Shown: positions 27,803-36,645, numbered from the stretch's first letter. The stretch: 53,934 nucleotides of DNA from Burkholderiaceae bacterium (GCA_027486025.1 JAIXPY010000096.1:1-53934), one strand, 5' to 3'. A program made the numbers and translations. The notes: generated from the letters alone by a model not told the origin.

Positions 27803-28234
27803 CTAGCGCAATACTTTCAGGATGGATTCAGGCCAGGGCATCGACTTGTTCTTTTCCAGATCAACCCACAGCATGGTAGCGCCGCCAGCGGCAGACAACA
27901 CGGGATCCTCATCCGCATTTGCGCCAATAAACTCCATGGTATTTAATAGATCAACGGTCGAATTTCCAATTGCACCAACAAATGTGGTGATGCGCAGTGA
28001 TCCCGGAAAACTCGCTTGCTTGTAAAAATTACAAAAGCCATTGACCATAATCATCGCTTCTTTTTCTGCGGTGGAGCTAAAGCCGAGCGAGGTAATCCAT
28101 TCAATCCGAGCCTGCTCCATATACCGAAAATAGACAGTATTGTTAATGTGCCGATACGAATCCATATCACCCCAGCGAATAGAGATGATCGTCTCATGAA
28201 TCTTTTTTTTATGTTCAGGAATATCAATGCGCAT
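27803..28234 (-). CDS. 4HBT-type acyl-CoA thioesterase
   Basis: 143 residues of hotdog fold with the 4-hydroxybenzoyl-CoA thioesterase signature IRWGDMDSYRHINNTVYFRYMEQARIEW, the aspartate being the catalytic residue. Related to YbgC/FadM. The substrate is undetermined. One base separates its end from the mnmH start, so the pair is coupled. Confidence 0.88.
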   Translation of the reverse strand: MRIDIPEHKKKIHETIISIRWGDMDSYRHINNTVYFRYMEQARIEWITSLGFSSTAEKEAMIMVNGFCNFYKQASFPGSLRITTFVGAIGNSTVDLLNTMEFIGANADEDPVLSAAGGATMLWVDLEKNKSMPWPESILKVLR

Positions 28235-28263
28235 GGCCTAGCTTTTTTATTCCAATCGCTCGC

Positions 28264-28575
28264 TTAATGCGATTTGGTTGATAAGGTATCAGCCAGCCGC
28301 GACATGGTTTTTGCTAACTCAAAATCCAACTGGGTAAGGCCGCCTTTGTCATGCGTTGATAAATGTACCGTCACCGTATTCCAACAATTCGACCAATCGG
28401 GATGGTGGTTCATTTTTTCTGCATGCAAAGCCGATGCCGTCATAAATGCAAACGCAGCTGTAAAGTCATCAAACACAAAGGTGCGTACCAAGCGATCAGG
28501 GCTGCGGACAATTTGCCAAAGCGGCAAGTGCTGAAGTTGGCTTTCTTGCTCGGACTGCGTTAACAAGCTTGGCAT
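28264..28575 (-). CDS. phhB: Pterin-4a-carbinolamine dehydratase
   Basis: 103 residues with the PCD active-site motif AEKMNHHPDWSNCWNTVTVHLSTHDKGGLTQLDFELA, including the conserved histidine pair and Asp-Trp. Recycles the pterin cofactor of aromatic-amino-acid hydroxylases; homologues also act in molybdopterin or folate metabolism. There is no phenylalanine hydroxylase nearby. Three bases after the DUF442 gene. Confidence 0.9.
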   Translation of the reverse strand: MPSLLTQSEQESQLQHLPLWQIVRSPDRLVRTFVFDDFTAAFAFMTASALHAEKMNHHPDWSNCWNTVTVHLSTHDKGGLTQLDFELAKTMSRLADTLSTKSH

Positions 28576-28578
28576 TGC

Positions 28579-28923
28579 TTAGCCAAGCTGCAGTGCGAGG
28601 TGATACAAATTGGTTGAACGCGCGCCCGAGCGGCAAAACGCCAAAATAGGACCAGGCATGGTTTTTAAGAGGCGATTCATCTCTTGGACTTCAGCTGGCG
28701 TCATTGATCCTGGGGCCACGGGCAGAAAGGCATAGTGCAAGCCCAAGGCCTCTGCTTTTGCAGCAATATCGGCATTCTTGGGCTGCGATGGACCTGCTTC
28801 GCCATCTGGGCGATTATTAATGACACTTTTATAGCCTTGGGCAGCAATTTCAACTAACTGGTCTGCCTCGATTTGGCCTGCAGTGCCAAAGGCAGTGTTG
28901 TGGCAAGTAATGGCAACGCTCAT
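28579..28923 (-). CDS. DUF442 (BLH N-domain) phosphatase-like protein
   Basis: 114 residues of the TIGR01244/PF04273 family, a dual-specificity-phosphatase-like fold. The P-loop is FCRSGARS near residue 97, and VINNRPDGEAGPSQP is the family N-terminal motif. In BLH proteins of plant-associated bacteria this domain is fused in front of a persulfide dioxygenase domain. Here it is separate, and the dioxygenase is encoded 14 kb away. Probably handles protein or low-molecular-weight persulfide/thiol intermediates (inference). Part of the YeeE-YeeE-DUF442 operon. Confidence 0.88.
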   Translation of the reverse strand: MSVAITCHNTAFGTAGQIEADQLVEIAAQGYKSVINNRPDGEAGPSQPKNADIAAKAEALGLHYAFLPVAPGSMTPAEVQEMNRLLKTMPGPILAFCRSGARSTNLYHLALQLG

Positions 28924-28952
28924 CGGATCCTCGTACTAAAGCATTAAAAGTA

Positions 28953-29402
28953 CTATTTTAAAGCAGGAGCCCGTTTATTGCCGCTAAAGAACCATTCACA
29001 AGCAGCCATGCCAACCAGCATGGCCAAAACGAAGACCAGGGGCTTAGCATATCCAGTGCCAAGAGCCACTAAAGCGGGGCCGGGGCAAAACCCAGCAATG
29101 CCCCAACCAAGGCCAAATAAGAGGCTACCAATCACCAATCGCCGATCGATATCGCGCCGGGTCGGTATTTGCAGGGCATCGCCAAAAAAGCTTTGTGTCC
29201 GCTTTTTGGCCAAATAAAAAGCCGCCAGACCCACCAACACTGCGCCGCCCATGACAAAGATTAAAGAGGGATCCCAAGCGCCGCCAAGGTCAAGGAAAGC
29301 CAAAATCTTTTCTGGATTACTCATTCCAGAGACAAGTAGCCCCAGACCAAATAAAACACCTATGAGGTACTGACTTATGAATCCAATGGATTTACGCATC
29401 AT
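28953..29402 (-). CDS. YeeE/YedE (DUF6691) membrane protein
   Basis: I use the ATG at 29402, which overlaps the preceding YeeE stop (ATGA), giving 150 codons instead of 182. About four membrane helices. Conserved [31 protein letters not shown] and [21 protein letters not shown], with the cysteine expected to handle sulfur. It forms a half-transporter with the adjacent YeeE gene, probably for sulfur compounds such as thiosulfate or persulfide. Confidence 0.9.
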   Translation of the reverse strand: MMRKSIGFISQYLIGVLFGLGLLVSGMSNPEKILAFLDLGGAWDPSLIFVMGGAVLVGLAAFYLAKKRTQSFFGDALQIPTRRDIDRRLVIGSLLFGLGWGIAGFCPGPALVALGTGYAKPLVFVLAMLVGMAACEWFFSGNKRAPALK

Positions 29403-29833
29403 GAGAGTACGTGCCGAAGAAAAAATACGGTGAAAAAACCAGCTCCCATAAAGGAGGCGGTAGCGACCAAAGAGCGCGGCGATAAACGCGATAAGCCACA
29501 AATGCCATGGCCACTAGTGCAGCCAGAGCCATAATGTGCACCAAAACCAACGAGTAAACCAGCCAAAATCAAGGCGCCCCACTCCGCCTGAATTACCTGC
29601 GTAGGGTGAAAGTCAAACAGAAATGCCGCCCAAAAAGAGGCAGTCAATAAACCCAGCACGAAACAAATGCGCCAAAACAGATCGCTCTTTTGAAGGCGCA
29701 ATAGTCCGCTCACAATCCCGCTGATGCCGAGAATGCGGCCATGAAAATGAATGTAGAGTGCGGCGGATATTCCTAGCAGAATCCCACCAAGTAGCGCGGG
29801 GCCGGGTGTAAATGCGGTCCAATCAATGCTCAT
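29399..29833 (-). CDS. YeeE/YedE membrane protein
   Basis: Start set at the ATG at 29833 (GGAG with AAGG upstream), giving 144 residues. Membrane helices and the motif [36 protein letters not shown], with two cysteines in the sulfur-relay position of the YeeE/TsuA fold. First gene of the run down to mnmH. The AT-rich palindrome 60-100 bases upstream is the likely operator. Confidence 0.9.
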   Translation of the reverse strand: MSIDWTAFTPGPALLGGILLGISAALYIHFHGRILGISGIVSGLLRLQKSDLFWRICFVLGLLTASFWAAFLFDFHPTQVIQAEWGALILAGLLVGFGAHYGSGCTSGHGICGLSRLSPRSLVATASFMGAGFFTVFFLRHVLS

Positions 29834-29895
29834 CGCCTTGCTCCAAAATAGTAAGGTTATGCAGAGGCTAAGTGTTAAACCTCTAATAGCCACCA

Positions 29896-29929
29896 GTATA
29901 ACATTATATTTAAATATATAATGTTATAC
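29896..29929. promoter_or_regulatory. AT-rich operator upstream of the YeeE-YeeE-DUF442 operon (BigR-type)
   Basis: GTATAACATTATAT and ATATAATGTTATAC are perfect 14-base arms flanking TTAAAT. The same 24-base core occurs at 43396-43419 before the persulfide dioxygenase gene. It is positioned as promoter-operator for the minus-strand YeeE operon. Binding by the BigR-like repressor encoded at 42181 is inferred. Confidence 0.78.
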
Positions 29930-29966
29930 GAAGGGTGTGACTAGAAAATAAATGAATGAGTTGGGG

Positions 29967-31088
29967 TTATTGGCAAGGATTGGGAGCCATACGCCATTGC
30001 AGATACAGCAGGCAAAGGTATGCACCCAAGATAAATCCGGGTAAGGCAATAAAGGAGCCAATCGCTAGCGTCGAAATTCCGGTGAGGCCTTGCCCAACCG
30101 TACAGCCCATCGCCGTAATGCCGCCAAAACCCATTAAGGCACCGCCAACCAAGTGATTACCGGTATCTTCGGCATTCCGAAAGGATTCCCAGCGGAATTT
30201 TTTAGTAGCAATGGCGCTAATGGCGGATCCTGTAATGATCCCAGCAACGGCAACGATACCCACCGTTAAGATGCGGGACGTATCGCTATAGAGCATGAGC
30301 CAATCCAAAGTAAATGCATATGGAGCAACAAAGGACAAACTCTCCATGCGACCCGTATTAGTCCGCAAGAATACTTCCTCCAGAGTATTGGGGTCTTCAG
30401 CAACATAGCCAAGAGCGCCCGAAACCCACCAAATCGCACAAATGCCGAGGCCGATACCGATGCCCGCCAATAAATTATCGAAGGTCCAAAACGATTTATC
30501 CAATACGGCATAGGCCACTAGCGCACCACCAATTGCAAATCCAAGGATGAGTTGCAGCAAGGACTTAGCAATACCGGTTTGAGCAGCAATCACGCTGGGT
30601 AGATCTTGGGTGCTAGCTAAGGTAAAAAATACTTTATCTACAGTCTCCACCCGAATCACGCCTAGAAAGCCGCGCATCGTCATATAGGCCGTAAGCCCCA
30701 AAACCATGAAGACCACCATCGACTTTAAATTACCGCCGCCAATGCGCACCAATGTTTTACTACCGCAGCCGGAGGCAAGCACCATGCCGATTCCAAACAG
30801 CACGCTACCTATAAAGAGCGAGAGATAGAGAACACGAGTTCCGGTATAGATGGACTTCGATGTATCAATGATGCCGAAGTGGGACATCAGCGCAACGCCA
30901 ATCACGGAGATGCCGATCGCCAAAGACCACTGCTTCAGGCGTGTCCAGTTCGACATAATGAATGCGTCGGATACTGCACCCATGGTACAAAAGCCGGTTT
31001 TTTGCATCACGATACCGAGCACCACGGTGATTCCAAAGGTAGACCATAAAACAATCTTGCCGAGCGCGGCAACTGCTACTGAATCCAT
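29967..31088 (-). CDS. YeeE/TsuA-type thiosulfate transporter
   Basis: 373-residue fused full-length form with about ten membrane helices. The sulfur-relay cysteine motifs are GIVMQKTGFCTMGA near residue 30, LASGCGSKTLVRIGGGN near 110, and GGITAMGCTVGQGLTG near 340, as in TsuA. It probably imports thiosulfate or other sulfur species. It is the last gene of the sox block on the minus strand, 22 bases after the cytochrome c gene. Confidence 0.9.
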   Translation of the reverse strand: MDSVAVAALGKIVLWSTFGITVVLGIVMQKTGFCTMGAVSDAFIMSNWTRLKQWSLAIGISVIGVALMSHFGIIDTSKSIYTGTRVLYLSLFIGSVLFGIGMVLASGCGSKTLVRIGGGNLKSMVVFMVLGLTAYMTMRGFLGVIRVETVDKVFFTLASTQDLPSVIAAQTGIAKSLLQLILGFAIGGALVAYAVLDKSFWTFDNLLAGIGIGLGICAIWWVSGALGYVAEDPNTLEEVFLRTNTGRMESLSFVAPYAFTLDWLMLYSDTSRILTVGIVAVAGIITGSAISAIATKKFRWESFRNAEDTGNHLVGGALMGFGGITAMGCTVGQGLTGISTLAIGSFIALPGFILGAYLCLLYLQWRMAPNPCQ

Positions 31089-31110
31089 ACTAAATAATTT
31101 CTTCTAATAA

Positions 31111-31425
31111 TTAAGGTTTGAATTTATAAAACTGCTTATTCAGATAGGCTAGGACATCGGCCTCATCTTCTGGAAACATGTCCAAACGGAGTTCGGTATT
31201 ACACATCGCCACCATGGTCTTAAGTCGAGCATAGTCTTTGACCTTGCGATCGGAGCGCGTATAAATCATGTCGCCATTGGAAAAACCCGTTTTTTTAGCA
31301 TGGCATGCATAGCACTTCGCTTGATCAATGGCTTTGCCATTTTGAACATTCGGGGCCGCATACGCATGGCTCGATAGCAGCAAGACAAGCGACAGCAGAA
31401 CTACTTTAGGAGTGACGCACTTCAT
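31111..31425 (-). CDS. Small periplasmic monoheme cytochrome c in the sox block
   Basis: 104 residues with a Sec signal peptide (cleavage near AYA-AP) and a single heme site CYACH near residue 40. The C-terminal half has MVAMCNTELRLDMFPEDEADVLAYL, with an unpaired cysteine, an asparagine and several methionines as candidate ligands. It resembles small SHP/DUF1924-like cytochromes found near sox genes, but the family call is tentative. It may accept electrons from SoxAX or SoxCD. Follows the SoxH-like gene after 76 bases. Confidence 0.75.
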   Translation of the reverse strand: MKCVTPKVVLLSLVLLLSSHAYAAPNVQNGKAIDQAKCYACHAKKTGFSNGDMIYTRSDRKVKDYARLKTMVAMCNTELRLDMFPEDEADVLAYLNKQFYKFKP

Positions 31426-31480
31426 CGGATGACCTCTGGAAGGGAAAAATGACCAAAATCAACTTATCCCGCCATTTTAA

Positions 31481-31493
31481 AGCCCTATGGGCT
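31481..31493 (-). terminator. Weak hairpin between the SoxH-like and cytochrome c genes
   Basis: AGCCC-TAT-GGGCT stem-loop; on the minus strand TTAAAA follows rather than a clean T-tract. It could be a partial terminator or processing site inside the sox transcript. Confidence 0.3.
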
Positions 31494-31501
31494 AGTTTGG
31501 T

Positions 31502-32488
31502 CTATTCGGCCTGAATTGAGAGATACACGTTATAGGCGTTCATGCGGTTTGCAGCCCGAAATAAGGGCATTCCTTCGTATTCTGACCAGTCTGCCTTGGC
31601 ATAGGCCTCCTCAAAAGGGTCTAAATCTCGGGCAGCTGGGCCCATCACTTCGCGTAAATAGGCCAAATAGTTCCGAGTAAAGGTAATGTCTGCAAGCGGA
31701 TTGGTTGAATATGATCCGTGGCCTGGAACCACAATCTTGGGGTTCTGCTTCTGTATTTCGTCCAAGGCACTCATCCAGCCCCGGCTATCCGCATTGCCTA
31801 CAAATGGAATTCGACCCCGAAATACCAAATCCCCTGCGAATAAGACTTTCTCCGAAGGTATGGACACGATCAAGTCTTCCGGTGCGTGCGCAGGCCCTAC
31901 TCGGCCGATCCGAAACTTGACCCCACCAACCGTAATGGTTTTACTTTGGTCGATCCAAACATCAGCAGGCACTAGGCGGGTATTTTCATTCACCCAAGGA
32001 GCAAAATCAATTCGGGAAGCAATGAGGCGCTGCTTTGCTGTTTCCGACGTCAAATAGTTGAGGCCATCCCGCTGTGCGTAGATCGTTGCTCCCAAGCGTT
32101 TAAATTCTTGCAGACCGTACACATGATCAGCGTGGTAATGAGTTAGAACAACGGCTACTATTTTTTGCTTCGTGATTTTTCGAATTTCTTGAATGAGCTT
32201 TTGGGCTAATACTGGCGAGCCAAGTGCATCAATCACTACGACCCCTTTTGGGGTCACTACAAAACCAGCATTGGAAATAAAATTCTGATTCTGCTTACTG
32301 CCCATTTCAGGAACGCCTTGGACAAAATACGTATTGGGCGCTACCTGAATCGCCTTAACCTGAATTGTGCCGTCTGCACTGACTTGAGGGGCACTTGATG
32401 TTTGCGCCTGCGCTATCGGACCCCCAACAAAACAGGCGGCCATGAGTGCAAGCGACAGAATAGAAACGCAGTATTGTTGCTTGTGCAT
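31502..32488 (-). CDS. SoxH-like periplasmic metallo-beta-lactamase-fold hydrolase
   Basis: 328 residues with a signal peptide (cleavage near AQAQ, residue 29). The MBL zinc motif THYHADH is at 116-122, with further ligands in GPAHAPED, FAGDLVF and VPGHGSYST. SoxH-like proteins accompany sox genes and quinoprotein systems; they are thought to act on thiol esters or sulfur adducts but are dispensable for SoxB-type chemistry. Distinct from the cytoplasmic persulfide dioxygenase at 42516. Confidence 0.85.
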   Translation of the reverse strand: MHKQQYCVSILSLALMAACFVGGPIAQAQTSSAPQVSADGTIQVKAIQVAPNTYFVQGVPEMGSKQNQNFISNAGFVVTPKGVVVIDALGSPVLAQKLIQEIRKITKQKIVAVVLTHYHADHVYGLQEFKRLGATIYAQRDGLNYLTSETAKQRLIASRIDFAPWVNENTRLVPADVWIDQSKTITVGGVKFRIGRVGPAHAPEDLIVSIPSEKVLFAGDLVFRGRIPFVGNADSRGWMSALDEIQKQNPKIVVPGHGSYSTNPLADITFTRNYLAYLREVMGPAARDLDPFEEAYAKADWSEYEGMPLFRAANRMNAYNVYLSIQAE

Positions 32489-32521
32489 GAATGACCGGAT
32501 TAAATTAAAACGCGCAGGAAT

Positions 32522-32962
32522 TTATGGGCGAATGTATGCAAAGTTATTCTTAAACTGCAAATCGGCAATCCGAACCACTCCAGAGGGCGTGAAATCCGCA
32601 TCCAAAGTGAACTGCTCTTTTTTTAGATTCCGGTTCTTTAAAGTAATTTCACAAACCTCAAAGCGCACGCCCCTCGACTTAAGAGCGCCAACCAAGGGGC
32701 CGTAGTCCACATTACTTTTGAGATCCTTACCGCCATCCATGAGGATATCAACGCCATTGGCGTGGGTTACTACGGTTATCTTGGTATCCGGTGCCACATC
32801 CAAATGGTTGCGAATATTACGCAATCCCTTTAAGCCCTGGGCCTGTGCGTCATCAATGTGATACACCACTGAGGTTTGGGCGAATGCCGGGATTGGAGCA
32901 GTCATCATTAAACCAATACCCAAAAGCGTTACGAATCGAATTGCTATCCAATGCATCTTCAT
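32522..32962 (-). CDS. Periplasmic DsrE-like protein
   Basis: 146 residues with a signal peptide ending near AFAQ (29). The DsrE/DsrF-like alpha/beta domain contains KITVVTHANGVDILMDG and a conserved single cysteine, Cys104, in FEVCEITLKNRNL. DsrE proteins carry sulfur as a persulfide. An exported version beside SoxB fits a role in moving or trapping sulfane sulfur in the periplasm. Fifteen bases after soxB. Confidence 0.85.
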   Translation of the reverse strand: MKMHWIAIRFVTLLGIGLMMTAPIPAFAQTSVVYHIDDAQAQGLKGLRNIRNHLDVAPDTKITVVTHANGVDILMDGGKDLKSNVDYGPLVGALKSRGVRFEVCEITLKNRNLKKEQFTLDADFTPSGVVRIADLQFKNNFAYIRP

Positions 32963-32977
32963 TCTGCCGCTCCTTGA

Positions 32978-34708
32978 TTAAATTGCTGCCATTCCTGGGT
33001 TACCTTTGACGCCTTTAATGATTGGCTCATTGAGCTTGACGGCTTTCACGGTCTTTACATCCCGTAAATGGCGTGCAATCACATCCCAAATCGGCTCACC
33101 ACCGGCATTCTTAGCCTCTTCGCTGACCGGCGCCCATCCTGCAACGCGGTAGGTTTTATTGGCATCCAAGAGCTCGCCATTTAAACGCATCTCTGAAATC
33201 CGCGAACCCATGCTTCCAGCAGGATCAATCGTGTATTGCAAGCCGCCAACACGAACCATATCGCCACCCTGCTGGTAATACGGATCTGGATTAAATAGGT
33301 TGTCTGCTACGTCTTCCAGGATCGTCTTAATGGTTGCGCCCGACATGGGTGCAACGGTGGTGTACGGATAAGTAATCGCTGTTTGGTCAAGCAGGTTTTC
33401 CATGGTGATGGCTTGCCCTGGCAATAAGCTGGTGCCCCAGCGGAATCCAGGTGAGAACGCAATCTCGGCATTCTTCTGCTTGAGTAAGCCATCTAAGATC
33501 ACCTGGTCAAAACTGCCATTAAAGTTACCACGGCGATAGAGGGTGCCCTCAGTAATTGCCAGCTTTTCTGCCAGTTTCGTTTCGTAGGGTGCGCGTACTT
33601 TTTTAATCAGCTGCGTCATCGCGGGATCAGCCGGCAAGAGGTTCGAGAAGATCGGCAATAACTTGTAACGGAAATCAACCGCTTTGCCGCCCTTCACATC
33701 AAAATCGAGCACTCCTAAAAATTTGCCGTTCGAACCCGCATTGGTAACAAGGGTAACTCCGCCTGCATTCTTTACCTTGACTGGAATTGGAACGCCATCG
33801 TGCGTATGGCCGCCCATAATCGCATCAAGACCACGCACGCGTGAGGCCATTTTGAGATCGACGTCCATGCCGTTGTGCGACAACAAGACCACAACCTTAG
33901 CGCCCTTGCCCTTGACCTCATCGATCATCTTCTGCAGATTCTCTTCCTGAATACCAAAGGTCCAGTCGGGCGTGAAGTAACGTGGATTAGCAATCGGCGT
34001 ATAGGGGAAGGCCTGACCAATAATGGCAACCGAGACGCCATTCATATTACGGATGGTGTAGGGGCTAAAGACCTGATCACCAAAGTCCGCGGTTTTAATG
34101 TTTTGCGCAATAAACGAAACCTTACCCTGGAAATCCTTTTGCACGATTTCCATCACACGCTTTTCACCTAGGGTCATTTCCCAATGGGGAGTCATGATGT
34201 CAACGCCCAAGTTCAGCGCGGCATCGACCATGTCTTGGCCATTGGTCCATAGGGATGTTCCAGAGCCCTGCCAAGTATCGCCACCATCCAGCAATAATGC
34301 ACCTGGTCTAGATGCCTTTAATTGCTTAACTAAGGTCGACATATGGGCAAAGCCCCCCATCTTGCCGTAGGTCTGCGCAGCAGCAGCAAAATCAAGGTAG
34401 GTGAATGCATGGGCATCGCGCGTGCCCGGCTTAATTCCGTTCGCCTTAAGGAATGCTTCACCCACCAAATGCGGTTCTTTACCATACTGCGAACCAATTC
34501 CTAAATTGACATTAGGCTCACGAAAGTAAATCGGCAAGAGCTGCGCATGGCAGTCGGTGAAATGCAGTAAATGCACATTACCGAACTTTGGTAAATTGTA
34601 AAATTTTTGAGCGGCACTTTGAGCGCTAGCAAAACTCGATTGCAGGCTCATTCCACCCGCAGAGGCGAAAGCCAAAGCTTGCATAAACTCACGGCGATTC
34701 AATGACAT
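32978..34708 (-). CDS. soxB: SoxB, thiol sulfate esterase
   Basis: 576 residues with a Tat signal (NRREFMQALAFAS). Di-manganese 5'-nucleotidase-like fold: HFTDCHAQ, LLDGGDTWQGSG, LLSHNGMD and MGGHTHDGV metal motifs, then the C-terminal 5'-nucleotidase domain. Hydrolyses the sulfone group from cysteine-S-thiosulfonate on SoxY to release sulfate. Operon order soxC-D-Y-Z-A-X-B. Confidence 0.97.
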   Translation of the reverse strand: MSLNRREFMQALAFASAGGMSLQSSFASAQSAAQKFYNLPKFGNVHLLHFTDCHAQLLPIYFREPNVNLGIGSQYGKEPHLVGEAFLKANGIKPGTRDAHAFTYLDFAAAAQTYGKMGGFAHMSTLVKQLKASRPGALLLDGGDTWQGSGTSLWTNGQDMVDAALNLGVDIMTPHWEMTLGEKRVMEIVQKDFQGKVSFIAQNIKTADFGDQVFSPYTIRNMNGVSVAIIGQAFPYTPIANPRYFTPDWTFGIQEENLQKMIDEVKGKGAKVVVLLSHNGMDVDLKMASRVRGLDAIMGGHTHDGVPIPVKVKNAGGVTLVTNAGSNGKFLGVLDFDVKGGKAVDFRYKLLPIFSNLLPADPAMTQLIKKVRAPYETKLAEKLAITEGTLYRRGNFNGSFDQVILDGLLKQKNAEIAFSPGFRWGTSLLPGQAITMENLLDQTAITYPYTTVAPMSGATIKTILEDVADNLFNPDPYYQQGGDMVRVGGLQYTIDPAGSMGSRISEMRLNGELLDANKTYRVAGWAPVSEEAKNAGGEPIWDVIARHLRDVKTVKAVKLNEPIIKGVKGNPGMAAI

Positions 34709-34756
34709 TTCTTTTTCCTATTACTAAAACAGGCCTTGCGGCCTTTCTTGTTTTAC

Positions 34757-35368
34757 TTATTGATTAACGGGCGATTTAGGATCCAGCAGCAAGGCCATTA
34801 CGTCTTGCATTTGCTTTTCATCTAAGAGTTTGAAATGCGCAAAACGGGGCATGTTGCTACAGGCGTTGTAAGCCTTGGAATTGCTAATGCGTCCCCAGGT
34901 GTACTCAACAACCTCCTTTGAGTAGCCGCGCATCTTGCCGTAATTCCACAGACTTGGGCCAATGTTGCCATGGGAGATTTCGGCTTTATTGATTTGATGG
35001 CAGTTATAGCACCCGCCACCGACCGGCGTACCCGGTTTATCAGTCCAAGTTGCGCCACGGCCACTTTGCGCTATGCGCTCACCGCTCTTCCAATCGCCGA
35101 TGTATTTACCATCGGATGGTTGTTTGATGGTTGCCATATTGATCTTTTCAATCTCAGCGCGTTTTGCACCCGATTTTTCATCGGTTAAATTTTTCGCATC
35201 CGAGCAAAACTTTTGGGTTGCATCCTGATTAATACGATCTAAGCCGGCTTGGCCTTTGGCCTCAAAACCAGATTTCATCATCTTGTCATAGGCGCTTTGT
35301 GCTTGCACACTAGCGAACGGAAGGGCCAAGAGGGCTGCAGAAATAAGTATTGTTTTTTTCATTTTCAT
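34757..35368 (-). CDS. soxX: SoxX cytochrome c
   Basis: 203 residues, signal peptide ending near VQAQ (24). One heme motif CYNCH at 120-124 in a GTPVGGGCYNCHQ context, and a methionine ligand in CSNMPRF near residue 174. Partner of SoxA; the complex joins thiosulfate oxidatively to the SoxY cysteine. 13 bases after soxA. Confidence 0.95.
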   Translation of the reverse strand: MKMKKTILISAALLALPFASVQAQSAYDKMMKSGFEAKGQAGLDRINQDATQKFCSDAKNLTDEKSGAKRAEIEKINMATIKQPSDGKYIGDWKSGERIAQSGRGATWTDKPGTPVGGGCYNCHQINKAEISHGNIGPSLWNYGKMRGYSKEVVEYTWGRISNSKAYNACSNMPRFAHFKLLDEKQMQDVMALLLDPKSPVNQ

Positions 35369-35381
35369 ATTCTCCGGCGAA

Positions 35382-36233
35382 TTAACGCTTCAGTCCTGGT
35401 GTTTCGATAGTGCCGCCATTGCCGGTGTAAGCCATATACATCGACAGCGCAATGGTGTTGTCGGAAATATAGACTGGCTCTGGGAAGCGCTGCTGACGGT
35501 AGCAATCGTTTAAGCGACGCTGCATGGTCCAAAAGTTACCACTCGAAACGCGATAAGCGGGCCAGTAACCCCAGCCCATCGCAGCACCTTTCGGCTCGGT
35601 AATATTAGGCAAGTCTTGCAAGCGAATACGTTTGCCGTTTTCTGCGTGGCATGAGGCGCAGGAGAAGTCCATTGGACCACCTTGGAAGAAGAAGGACTTC
35701 TTGCCTAGCTCATACATCTCTTTTTCTTTTGGATGCTTAATCGATACCTTGATAGGCATTCCTTTGGAATTCGCAACCACGTAAGCTACAACTGCCTCGA
35801 CGTCCTTGCGCTTACCTTTTTCAAAGCCAGCAGTAATGATTTCGTTTGCATCGTAACCCTGCAAGCGAACCATACAGGTCACTAAACGCGATTCGAGGTC
35901 TTGTACTTTATTGGTATCTTTAAAGTAGCGCGGCAATTCAGCAGAAGCGCCCTTCACCACACCAGGTCCCTTGCCTAAGTCACACTTTTGTAGACTGACG
36001 TTTTTGGGGCCCATGGGCTTTTTCCAAATTTCTTCACCGGCCGCCTCATACAAGTCGGCAGGATTACCATCGGCAATCATTGCACGATAACGTGCTATTT
36101 CATCCGTAGCAGAGCCACTGGGAGCGGCTGCAGGTGCGGCCGCTTTGGGTGCTTCACTCTTTGTCGGGCTGGTACAAGCCTGCAAAAAAGCGAATGATGC
36201 AATAACAACTCCATAAGCAATGCGCTTATCCAT
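35382..36233 (-). CDS. soxA: SoxA, monoheme type, predicted lipoprotein
   Basis: 283 residues. The N-terminus has a lipobox FLQAC with Cys20 followed by Thr, so it may be an outer-membrane-directed lipoprotein. An Ala/Pro/Lys linker follows. The N-terminal heme site is lost: lone Cys84 and Cys120 remain where diheme forms bind heme, as in monoheme SoxA. The C-terminal heme motif CASCH is at 192-196 and the catalytic persulfide-type Cys244 is in NDCYRQQRFPEP. Catalyses thiosulfate conjugation to SoxYZ with SoxX. Confidence 0.95.
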   Translation of the reverse strand: MDKRIAYGVVIASFAFLQACTSPTKSEAPKAAAPAAAPSGSATDEIARYRAMIADGNPADLYEAAGEEIWKKPMGPKNVSLQKCDLGKGPGVVKGASAELPRYFKDTNKVQDLESRLVTCMVRLQGYDANEIITAGFEKGKRKDVEAVVAYVVANSKGMPIKVSIKHPKEKEMYELGKKSFFFQGGPMDFSCASCHAENGKRIRLQDLPNITEPKGAAMGWGYWPAYRVSSGNFWTMQRRLNDCYRQQRFPEPVYISDNTIALSMYMAYTGNGGTIETPGLKR

Positions 36234-36279
36234 GGTAACCCCTTCGTCTTAGTGCGAATCCATTATTCGGATTGGAAAA

Positions 36280-36588
36280 TTAAGAAACCGTTGCTTCGTC
36301 GGTACGCTTAGCACCGCGGTTATCAACCCACGTTACGGTAACCTTTTCACCTTTGGCACCCTTGTACTTGAAATTCAAGAATGGGTCTTTGGAAACCGCT
36401 GGGCCGAACTCACCCATGAATACATTTTTACCTTGAGCTTGAACGGTAACGGTGCTGATAAACCACTGAGGGATGGTTTTGCCAGATGCGTCTTTACGCT
36501 GACCGGCTTCCATATCGTGCTTCATCAAAATCTTTACATCAACCACACCACCTGCTTCAGTTGCTCTAACGCGCATTGGATCAGCCAT
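36280..36588 (-). CDS. soxZ: SoxZ
   Basis: 102 residues, Ig-like sulfur-carrier partner of SoxY. Typical MADPMRVRATEAGGVVDVKILMKHDMEAGQRK and VTWVDNRGA segments. No signal peptide; it is exported as a complex with Tat-targeted SoxY. 57 bases after soxY. Confidence 0.96.
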   Translation of the reverse strand: MADPMRVRATEAGGVVDVKILMKHDMEAGQRKDASGKTIPQWFISTVTVQAQGKNVFMGEFGPAVSKDPFLNFKYKGAKGEKVTVTWVDNRGAKRTDEATVS

Positions 36589-36645
36589 TTTGCTTCCTCT
36601 CTAATTATCTATATATATACGATTACCTTGTGTTCCGAGTCGGCA

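Noticed and set aside
27590-27946. 118-residue plus-strand ORF across mnmH and thioesterase ends
   Set aside because: Shadow of two clear conserved genes on the opposite strand.
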